Below the pieces are notes generated by a model that had not been told where the DNA came from, searched no databases, and saw only the letters and a list, made by a program, of their open reading frames with translations. The position numbers were made by a program, and so were the translations under genes. A DNA stretch of 64,000 nucleotides from positions 2,233,449-2,297,448 of the forward strand of contig JAJVDF010000140.1 in assembly GCA_022410635.1 (NCBI GenBank), in the 5' to 3' direction. This stretch comes from Tretioscincus oriximinensis (taxonomy: Eukaryota > Chordata > Lepidosauria > Squamata > Gymnophthalmidae). Of the stretch, positions 56,400 to 64,000 are shown piece by piece; within the stretch, counting starts at the first letter, position 1, and each line of letters begins with the position of its first letter.

Positions 56400-57300
56400 C
56401 CTCTGGTAATTCTTCCCCCCCCTGCGCAGCTGCGAAGGATCATTATTCCGCAAGGCCCCTGCAGCAACGTTATGCGCAAGCGCAACAGGAAAGCAACAGA
56501 CGGTTGGGGGGGGAAATGGGAAGCCCGGAAGCTGCAGGATGTGTGACTATTCCTCTCCCATTCCTCTCTCTGCGCAGGCGCTGTGCATCGCCATGCCACT
56601 AAACTTTTTGCTTCGCATGCGTGCCCTGGACTTCACCTGTTTGTCGTTCCCCGCACAGCAGTTTTCCCCCAAGGCGCCTGCGCAGTCTTCAAACTCTTTC
56701 AAAAGAAAGGCGCATGCGTTGCCATAGGAAACATTTTACAATTCATTACTGCGCATGCGTATTCCTGAGCCTAGGCTAGGCTTCTTTTTCTTCTGCCCCG
56801 CCCCTTCTCCCTGCGTCAGGGAGGGGGGGGGCTCAGGCTCATTACTTTGCGAACGGTTGCCCGGCCGCGGCTGGCCTTTTGTGTTTCTTCCTATATCCCT
56901 AAGCTGTACAGCAGAGCTCTATCTCGTGCCAGTTCTTCCTCACCTGATATTGATATGCGGTAACTGCGGCCGTCCCCTTGTGGTCTCCTCATAGCGCCTT
57001 GACCTGACACATCCGGGACTCTCTCCGGTGACGTTACACGAACGCTTCATTCAGTCCACGGAGGCGGGGGAGTAAAGAGAAGGGGGGAGTTACTGCGCAT
57101 GCGGAGTGAAGATCCCGTTCTATCCAAGGGAGATGGCGGGAAAATAAGCGCACAAACCAAGAAGTTCTGTCTCATTGGCACAAACGAACTAGACTCGAGG
57201 TTGAAAATGAGAGGGCTAGGAGCGTGCCATTGCGCAGGCGCGGAGTGTGTGGCGGCGTCGGCGATAGGAGCAGCTACAAGGAAAGATCAGTGAGGGGTTG
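56400..57300. promoter_or_regulatory. CpG island promoter with NRF1-like sites
   Basis: This 0.9-kb stretch is much richer in CpG than the rest of the window. It carries at least nine matches to the NRF1 pattern YGCGCANGCG: near 56423, 56473, 56571, 56613, 56674, 56709, 56750, 57094 and 57231. Three of them contain the full palindromic core GCGCATGCG. No TATA box is evident, as expected for a housekeeping gene. Position and orientation relative to the SPOP exons make it the SPOP promoter. It may also fire to the right: GATCA|GTGAGG near 57290 is a possible plus-strand donor. Confidence 0.8.
56944..57150 (-). other. SPOP: Probable non-coding first exon of SPOP
   Basis: On the minus strand, the sequence just inside the CpG island ends in ATATCAG|GTGAGG, a consensus donor, at 56944. 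Human SPOP also begins with non-coding exon(s), and the first coding exon here carries 5' UTR sequence after an acceptor, so such an exon is required. The upstream limit is an estimate. A second possible 32-nt exon with donor CAG|GTAAGA and acceptor CATACAG lies at 56176-56207 and could be an alternative UTR exon. Confidence 0.5.
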
Positions 57301-57699
57301 CTGAGGCTGCTATTGCTTATTGCAATCTAGTGTCTTCCGTCAGTGGTAGAACAAGCGGCCTGAAGGAAAGCAGAGAAGTACCGCCGGTTCCTTCCGCTCC
57401 CAGCCTCTCTGCTTGGAAACCTCAAGGCATTACTAGTTCGATCCCCACATTTTCCCCAGATTGCCAATGCAAATGTACTTCTGTGTCTTTTGGCTGCATC
57501 CACACATCACTTACTTATTCCACAATAATTGGATATTCCACAAAAAAAGCATGGATATTCTGGAATAAATCAGTCCAGACAGTTCTTTATTTGGAATATC
57601 CAACTAGAGTGGAATACATAAAGGATGCAAGGGTGCAGGTTTTGACAAGAAAACTGCATAGACGCCCATGCAGACACCCTAGTAGAGTGCTGGCTCACG

Positions 57700-58354
57700 G
57701 GTGACACTCCAGATGTTCCTGAACCACAACTCCCAACATTCCATTCCACTCCCAGCACTGTTAAGCCCTGGAAAGGAGAAAGTTAATAAAGGCTGGATGA
57801 AAAAAAACCCAGCAATGATTGTCAGCTGAGCAGCAGAATAGCTGTATGATATTTCTAAGAATAAAACCCAAAGGAACGAAATCAAAAAATGGGATCTCCC
57901 TTTAAGTAAAATAAACTAGAGCAGCAGGCCCCAGTGGAGGACAGGCCTGGATACATGTGAACCTGAGACAGTGTTAAGCTGAAGAGAAGAAAAGAATAAA
58001 AGTAAATTTGAAGTTAAGTTTCCTACGTGTTATATGTTAAAGTTATTTCTTTATTTGTTAAGAAAAGCCACACATGTCTGTGTCATTCAGAGGCCTGAAG
58101 ATGGGGGTTCGTGAGGATTAATAGGTGTAGATAAGATTTCCTGTCAAAAGCAGATATATAATACAAAGAAACATATTGAAAGCTATATTAACCGGATTGT
58201 GGACAGGAACGCAGGAAACCGGAAGGAAAGCAAGGTGTCGGGGACACATCATGGAAGCTAGAGGTTGCCTACATGGAGGGATCACCACAAGCCCACTCTG
58301 CTAAACCACTTGGAATGTTGGGAGTTGTAGTTCAGGAACATTTGGAGTGTCACC
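57700..58354. mobile_element. hAT-like element with 44-bp terminal inverted repeats
   Basis: 57700-57743 ('ggtgacactccagatgttcc' ... 'cccaacattcca') is the reverse complement of 58311-58354 with 42 of 44 positions matching. The interior of 567 bp has no coding frame. The end sequence, with 'tgaactacaactccca', is of the type seen at hAT ends. No clear 8-bp target duplication was found. Sits about 400 bp from the SPOP CpG island. Confidence 0.8.
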
Positions 58355-59084
58355 ACTTGGCTATCGCTGCCCTAGGAGATGGCACTAATTCAGAGGTATG
58401 TTCTGTGCACCAACTGTCTTTTTAATCCAGCTTCACCTTCAGAATGGGAAAACCATGAAGCGAAATGATTATTTGAACCAAAGGTGGTTTTCTGAATTCG
58501 AGAATGGCAAAAGAAAGCTGTTGCAAATTTACTAATATGTTCTCTTACTCCAAAAGCGGACTTAAAGCTGGATTAAAATTTGGTTCTGACCACAGGTTAC
58601 TTGAAAGGAAAATAGGAGTAGAGGAGTCATGTGGGTGTTTTGGTTGCACAGCTTTTAGTTCAGTGCAAATAATATCAACTAATCTCTGGTATGTGAATGT
58701 CATGTTCTGAACCACTGGATGTGAAGTAGGGTGGTGTTGGCCCTCTGGCACTGTGATCGTTAGAAATAGTGTCATGATCTGAGTGATCTTTCTGGTCACA
58801 TGACTTCCAGCCCCATCCATCACTAAAGTGGCATCCCAAAACCAGNCGAGGAAATGACATCAGTGGTGGGCAGAGAACAGAAGCTTCAATGGGAAATCGT
58901 GTAGCTATTGGTTTGCCAGAAGGGGACAGAAGCAGAATAATGACTGGCAGCTCTGTTGAGGAGGCATCTTATTGCGCCCTTACTAGGGTAAGATGGTCCT
59001 ATAGGTACTAGCTGTCCACCCACATACTATTGAATTGGACTCAGACAGCCAGTAGTTGAACTCTTATATGGTAATCCCCCTGTT

Positions 59085-59180
59085 TGATTCGCAACAAAAG
59101 CTATATTTGCCGCCCCTTGGTTAGGCACCCTGAGACCTTCAAGTATATGGTGGGACATAAGTACAAATAAATAGACAAGT
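59085..59180 (+). repeat. SINE tail
   Basis: 'gcaacaaaagctatatttgc' followed by 'caccctgagaccttcaagta' and 'gtacaaataaata' repeats the end of the SINE at 62640-62715. Confidence 0.7.
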
Positions 59181-60231
59181 CTTTCATAGACAAGTCTACT
59201 TCTTCCTGTTGTTGGCTGTCTATCATATTTGGGAAGAGAAAGAGAGATGCTTGCAATGATTACTCTGACAGTTAGAGCAGGTGGGTGCTGAGTATTAAGA
59301 CAATGTAACACTGCTGGAAACTGAGTAGGGAAGAGGAACTGGGGCAGGGAGAACAAACACTCAACAGGAAGAAAAACAGATGCAGCTTTTTTGGAGCGAT
59401 AAAACAATCAGGGCTTCCAAACCTTATTACAGCTTTGTCCTCCCTTTACATTGGAAGTTTCTTTTACTTCAATCCCTTCTTCTTTCTCTGGCTATAACCA
59501 CAGAATTCTTTTTTTATTACTACTACTATTACTATTTTTATTGTTCTCCAAATGCTTTAAAAACAGCTTCGTCTTAGATGTCAGGAGATGAAATGGTGCA
59601 GAACATTTTAATGAATTCACGCTGATACTTTCACTCATTATAATGCATCTTACAAGAACTATGACACACACTTTTCAATAAAAATGTTTATTATTTAAAA
59701 GCAAGGATTGGGGAAGTACGGTCCATTCCTAGATAGCAAAAGAGAACCTCATTGCTATCATGAGTAACCTGTGATGGCCAGATATAAGTTTGATTCAGCA
59801 CAATTAAAAGGGGATCATGATTTTTACAATTCAGTGTTGTGATGCAGGCTGTAGGGCCTTCAAAATTACAGTAAGATTTACAGTTTGCCTTTAACCCTAA
59901 TGTCCAAGACAGAAGCCAAATAAAAATAAANCAGATTAAAATCTATAGTCATTAAAATCCAATTAAAAATAATAAAAATCCCAATTAAATCTATTTTAAC
60001 CCCTTCTTCCTCCTACATATATCAATGGAGAAAGAAAAATAAATACTGGCCCCCTCCAGATGATCAGAGACCCTGGAAGATAGGATGGGAAGCTTTGCTT
60101 GCAGATAGCATTATGCTTCCAGGGACTATATTGGCAAAATATATGTATGAAGACAAAAACGTCTGGAAGTAGAATTAGGTAGAAATGGTCAGATTTTATA
60201 GTGCATATACTAAGTAAATTAAGGCGCGAAG

Positions 60232-60303
60232 CAACAAAGTTAAAAATGAAGATTAATATTCTAGGTGTGAATCTGTGTGCTAGATAATAATTAGTAATAG
60301 GGG
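60232..60303 (+). repeat. 72-bp direct repeat, left copy
   Basis: 'caacaaagttaaaaatgaag' followed by 'attaatattctaggtgtgaa' matches 61007-61079 with few differences; the central 55 bases differ at only one or two positions. Confidence 0.9.
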
Positions 60304-60563
60304 AAGGGTGAAGGGAGGAGTGTAACAATACCAAATGGGTTCGCACTTTTTATCTTTGGTTATTTTTATTAGTATTATGTTTATATATATATTTGTTTAT
60401 TCTTGGTAGATGGTCATAGAATATATGTTAGGCACNGGGATCTTTACATATTTTATATGAGTTAATAATGATAGGATAAATAATATACAGATGGTTTTAC
60501 AATAGTGTTTATACCATTCAGGTATGCTGCCCCCACTTCCCTCAGGAAAAAATAAAATTGGAG

Positions 60564-61009
60564 TGATATACTACAAATGAGTCCCCCTTACTATGTTCTT
60601 AAAATAATAAAGACTCCACTGTTAAAACACAAAAACAGTTTTTATTAAAATAAAGTAACAGGCGAACTCAACTTCAAAAGTCAAATGGAACAAATTAACA
60701 GACCTTGGTAAGGCTAGGGACTGANCCCTTTTAATGTCGCCCAGGTTAAGCATACACTGCATGCTCACATTAAAAGCCCTGCTCAGATCTATGCCTATAT
60801 CCTTACTACCCCAGGCAGTTTAAATCTATAGGAACTTTCTTTATGNTTATCACAACACTCCACTAAGACAACACTTTATACACATCTACACAGCTTAATC
60901 CCAAAACTCAACTAACTCACAAATCAATCACACCACACACTCCAAGCTTAAGCTCCGCCCNCACCTGTCACCTGAGCCATATCCCAATCAGGCTGATTTC
61001 ATTACAACA
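60564..61009 (-). repeat. LTR-like segment
   Basis: On the minus strand it begins TGTTGTAATGAAATCAGC (5' end at 61009). It has a TATA-like GTATAAAG at 60881-60874 and an AATAAA at 60646-60641, about 230 bases downstream, the order expected of U3-R. The 3' end is a guess. No internal retroviral or Gypsy coding sequence is present. If real it is a solo LTR. Confidence 0.45.
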
Positions 61010-61079
61010 AAGTTAATGTGAAAGATTAATATTCCAGGTGTGAATCTGTGTGCTAGATAATAATTAGTAATAGGGGGAG
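61007..61079 (+). repeat. 72-bp direct repeat, right copy
   Basis: Second copy of the sequence at 60232-60303, abutting the 5' end of the LTR-like segment. Confidence 0.9.
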
Positions 61080-61089
61080 GTAGTTAAAT

Positions 61090-61130
61090 CACTTGCCCAA
61101 AATCACATTGTATGGCAAACTTGCATTTAT
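61090..61130 (+). repeat. LINE scrap
   Basis: 'gcccaaaatcacattgtatg' with 'gcaaactt' matches the LPKITLYGKL coding part of the LINE at 54955-54985. Confidence 0.6.
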
Positions 61131-61216
61131 GATGTTTCCAAAACATTTTGGCTGGGCCATGGTTACATCTTAAAATTAACAGAAATAGAGGTTAACTTCA
61201 GCCCATGGAAACAAAA

Positions 61217-61492
61217 TACCATATTTCCTCAAAAATAAGACAGTGTCTTATATTAATTTTTGCTCCCAAAGATGCGCTACCTCTTATTTTTCCATGAAGA
61301 AGAATTCACATTTATTGTTGAACAAAAAAATGAATGGTATTGCAGTTTCCGGCCACCAGGAGAAGCTCATCACAAACAAAAACTTAACTACGTCTTACTT
61401 TTGAGGGACGCCTTATATTTAGCACTTCAGCAAAACCTCTACTTTGACTTAATTTCAGGGGACGTCTTATTTGGGGGGNAAACAGGGAACTA
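61217..61492. mobile_element. DNA-transposon-like MITE ('aaaataagac' ends)
   Basis: Starts 'ccatatttcctcaaaaataa' and 'gacagtgtcttatatta'; ends 'cgtcttatttggggggnaaa'. The ends are imperfect inverted repeats built around CTTATTTT. The 77-codon frame inside is chance. Elements with this wording are abundant in reptile genomes; the superfamily is not certain. Confidence 0.65.
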
Positions 61493-62284
61493 AACTGGTT
61501 ATCCCATTTTTCCAATAATTTTTATTTCTTGCCTGAAAGGGGACAATCCAAAAATTTAGAACAGTGCCTGCAAGGAAACAGAATATAATCCACTTAGCAA
61601 AAGGTCAGTGTGAACAGAAAACTGAACATCAATACTGTAGATGTCTAANGCACCTCAGAAAGGAGAGCAGGAAAGGAAGCATTGCCTGCAATGAAAGGTA
61701 GGAGTGCTTACAAACCCTGTGTGTGGATGCAACCTAAGGCTATAGATACGGATATAGTGCGTTCCACTCTTTCGTGCAATTTGATTGCACACCAAAATAA
61801 TTTTAAAAAATAACCTCAAACTTATTATTATGAATAAACTTTATTAAATTATAAGTCATTTCAACACCTTTTATTCATTCATCCTCCTTGTGATAATTTT
61901 TTAAAAATCATAATACATTTCACAGTAATAGCCTCATCATATATGGTTAAATTTAATCAAACTTTCTTAAAAATACTAGAACATAAAAAGTATGGGAAGC
62001 ACAAAAATACATCTTTGCATTGGAAAAAAGTCTCAAAAGACCAAGATATCTACAAGTAAGTCATGGAAATGCAGATAAANTAAAAAATAGAACATCAAGT
62101 CTAATATTTTGCAAACCATAAAGGACAAAGAATGTCGTACTCAGTTTGGAAATAAGCATTTTGTATAAATTATGTAACTTCCTTACAAATTTTGTGCTTG
62201 AGTGTAACTTTTTGCATACCTCTGTACTTCTGGAGACATGACTGGATATCAAATGCCAAAACTGAATCACTACTGACTGCATAG

Positions 62285-62525
62285 TCCCAGAACTATATTC
62301 TGAGTTTTGTCATTCTGCCAGCTCCTGACATGTCAGATTTTACGTGCATGTGACACACAATATTGTTCAATGGTTGTCAGGAGGAAGTCCAATAGTCCTT
62401 CTTCCCCAAGGCTATTCTGTTTGCTGTCATTATCAAACTCTTTCATCTCTTACACTTGCAGTTTCTTGCCAAAGCTATCCATACATTACAGTATTTTCAC
62501 AATACTGGCATTTGATTTTCCTGGT
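62285..62525 (+). repeat. Unnamed interspersed repeat X, copy C
   Basis: 'ttctgagttttgtcattctg', 'ggttgtcaggaggaagtcca', 'tttgctgtcattatc' and 'agctatccatacattacagt' match copies A and B in order. The right part is cut off by a SINE. Confidence 0.65.
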
Positions 62526-62539
62526 ACCCAGTAACCTGG

Positions 62540-62720
62540 AAAAGCCAGCTGGGTGACCTTGGGCCAGTCACAGTTCTTTAGAACTCTATCAGCACCACCT
62601 ACTTCACAGGGTGTCTGTTGTGGAGAAAGCAACAAAAGCTATGTGCGCTACCCTATGGTTGGCCGCCCTGAGACCTTCAGGTACAAGGCGAGATATGAGT
62701 ACAAATAAATAAATTGTCTC
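62540..62720 (+). repeat. tRNA-derived SINE, 3' half
   Basis: 'gccagctgggtgaccttggg', 'cagtcacagttcttt', 'cctacttcacagggtgtctg' and the tail 'gtacaaataaataaa'. The tRNA head is missing. Confidence 0.85.
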
Positions 62721-62733
62721 TGAATATATATCA

Positions 62734-62765
62734 CTTCCTGAGTGATATATATATCACTCAGGAAG
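62734..62765. repeat. Perfect 32-bp palindrome
   Basis: 'cttcctgagtgatata' is followed directly by its exact reverse complement. It lies 11 bases from the hairpin MITE. Confidence 0.97.
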
Positions 62766-62776
62766 GAGTCATGTTC

Positions 62777-62866
62777 TATATATACTGCTCAAAAGAATTA
62801 AGGGAACACTTTAACATACACTCTTATGTTAAAGTGTTCCCTTAATTCTTTTGAGCAGTATATATA
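62777..62866. mobile_element. Perfect hairpin MITE with Tc1-type ends
   Basis: Two 42-base arms (62777-62818 and 62825-62866) are exact reverse complements around a 6-base loop 'cactct'. The arms contain 'actgctcaaaagaattaagg' and 'gaacact', the wording of a Tc1/mariner terminal repeat, and run into (TA)n at both sides, the Tc1 target. Confidence 0.85.
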
Positions 62867-63674
62867 TATATTCTTTGAGGACAATTTCCCTAATAACAAT
62901 GGTTCAAGCTACTAGAAATGTTATCCTGCCCCCATTTTTATCCAAAGAATGTCATAAGGCATTTGTCAAGGGGATTACTGAAGCCTAAATAAAGAATATC
63001 TACTGCATTCCTAGAATCAACAAAATATATTACCCAGTTTCTGGCATATGCCTGTTAATTTATTGATAAAGCCGAGAACCTCATCTGCTGTTGCTGACAT
63101 TCAACTTTATTCTTCAGACTCTTTTTCTGATAAAGTTCTGGTAATGGAATCTGCTATATATTTTTATAGTCATAAAATGCAAGAACTTCTGCTTTCTACT
63201 ATCCTTCTGAACATTTTTAGCCTTCTTGCTGTACACTGTGCCATGTCCTTAGTCACTTTCTTGTTTCTTGCTCATTATTTTTGGTTTCAGTGCTTTTTTG
63301 CTGTCATTTGTCATGTGCTTGTTTGTGTTCCTTACTGTTCGCTTTCAGATACTTGCTCAATTTTTTTTGTTCTCATTTGAGCAAGCCATCTAATATCTCC
63401 TTTCACCCCATGTGCTGCTGGCTTTATCTGAACATGATTCTACTCCCAAGTTGCTGGTCTGAAACATTTCAGTTAACATCCCTTAGAGATTATTCATTCT
63501 GAAATGGACACTCCCCAGCTGCCACTGGTTTCCTCCCTGGGATCAGTTTAAATATTGCTTGTCACCTTTTATTATTTCAAGTGTCACAAGTCTGGTTTCT
63601 CAGGAACCAATAAATATAAACTGCTCCTCCCAGTATCACGTTTTTATCAGCTCATGTAGACTTCTCACTCTAGC

Positions 63675-63840
63675 TAATGTCAGCCATGAGAAAAGATAGT
63701 ATTGGAAGAACAAATACTGAAGCTCAAATACGTTGATCACACGAGAAGATGCTTAGAAAGTTTGGACCAAAAGGAGGAGGAGGAAGAGGAGGAGGAGGAG
63801 ACAGCCAAAGATGAAATGGATAGTTAGATCTTTTTATTGT
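63675..63840 (+). repeat. BovB LINE 3' end of ORF
   Basis: 'actgaagctcaaatacgttg' with 'atcacacgagaagatgctta' and 'gatgaaatggatagttag' follows the C-terminal BovB wording (LKYFGH..RRE......KRRRGRQR.RW). A GGA-rich expansion lies at 63774-63802. BovB is characteristic of squamates among reptiles. Confidence 0.65.
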
Positions 63841-63900
63841 TAATCACCCTGAAATCTTCAGGTATAGGGCTGTATAGAAATACAAATAAGTAAAATAAAA
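63841..63900 (+). repeat. SINE/LINE tail
   Basis: 'caccctgaaatcttcaggta' and 'atagaaatacaaataagt' match the SINE tails at 59.1 and 62.7 kb. Confidence 0.6.
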
Positions 63901-63919
63901 ATATAATCTTAATACTTAC

Positions 63920-64000
63920 CTGATAAGAATGGTTGCTGGAGACCATTTCCTGCTGATTGCTGGGAGAACGCTCTTCATTCTTCATATCTTGGATACAGTA
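63920..64000 (-). CDS. Possible partial exon of an unidentified gene
   Basis: From the window edge the minus strand is open in one frame for 81 bases and ends TATCAG|GTAAGT, a strong donor at 63920. The 27 residues begin YCIQDMKNEERSPSNQ and end in SNHSYQ; the other two frames have stops. The codons look ordinary and the peptide is hydrophilic. I do not recognise it, and it is not SLC35B1, FAM117A or KAT7 as I recall them. It could also be a chance open stretch or a UTR exon. Confidence 0.4.

Larger units (their letters stand above)
48340..56400 (-). other. SPOP first intron, part 5
   Basis: Contains hairpin elements (49932-50033, 55936-56028), a SINE-like patch (50830-50960), repeat X copy B (51211-51625), a CR1 3' end (51795-52240), a BovB-like tail (52245-52320) and a LINE remnant (54110-55270). 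It also holds a 54-bp tandem duplication (55507-55595). 48850-49900, 52330-54090 and 55600-55920 show nothing recognisable. Confidence 0.78.
57301..63919. other. Intergenic region upstream of SPOP
   Basis: Contains a hAT-like inverted-repeat element (57700-58354), SINE tails, repeat X copy C, a 72-bp direct repeat pair with an LTR-like segment, an 'aaaataagac' MITE, a palindrome, a hairpin MITE and a BovB end. 58360-59080, 59180-60230, 61500-62280 and 62870-63670 otherwise show nothing recognisable. In mammals SLC35B1 lies upstream of SPOP, but I find no SLC35B1 coding sequence here. Confidence 0.75.

Noticed and set aside
57301..63919. SLC35B1 as the upstream neighbour, by mammalian synteny
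   Set aside because: No segment translates to the hydrophobic transporter sequence; the gene, if syntenic, lies further right.

Overview
The window is vertebrate nuclear DNA: AT-rich, with large introns, one CpG island and scattered single Ns typical of a draft assembly. The repeats are CR1 and L2 LINEs, a BovB-like 3' end, tRNA-derived SINEs with the 'gctgggtgacc' body, a Tc1/mariner fossil, and hAT-like and Tigger-like elements. That mixture, above all BovB with CR1, L2 and this SINE type, points to a non-avian sauropsid, most likely a squamate such as a lizard or gecko. The species cannot be fixed from the sequence.

One gene is recognised with confidence: SPOP, the MATH/BTB substrate adaptor of the CUL3 ubiquitin ligase, on the minus strand. 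Five coding exons lie at 18430-18353, 15743-15622, 12827-12676, 12578-12451 and 4193-4016. They join in frame into residues 1-219 plus the first base of codon 220, that is the whole MATH domain and the start of the BTB domain. The remaining 3' exons lie to the left of base 1. A CpG island at about 56.4-57.3 kb, dense in NRF1-like GCGCATGCG sites, is the likely promoter. A probable non-coding first exon ends at a CAG|GTGAGG donor at 56944, leaving a first intron of about 38.5 kb.

Layout. 1-4015: SPOP intron with CR1 scraps. 4194-12450: intron with a CR1 3' end, a 1.54-kb Tc1 fossil, a foldback hairpin, and an L2 element interrupted by an opposite-strand L2. 12828-15621: intron with a 1.15-kb CR1. 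15744-18352: intron with nothing recognised. 18474-56943: first intron, with many CR1, L2, SINE and DNA-transposon remnants, a 0.9-kb tract almost free of G on the plus strand, an (ATC)n microsatellite and several unnamed multi-copy repeats. 57.3-63.9 kb: upstream intergenic DNA with hAT-like, Tc1-type and LTR-like elements, a perfect hairpin MITE and a BovB end. 63920-64000: a short open minus-strand segment ending at a consensus donor, perhaps an exon of the next gene.

No operon, CRISPR array, phage or prokaryotic system is present. The observations most worth a second look are the strand-asymmetric tract at 25.45-26.33 kb, the NRF1-site cluster, the unnamed repeat families, the hairpin elements and the unidentified edge exon. 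Repeat boundaries are read by eye and are approximate unless a terminal repeat is stated.
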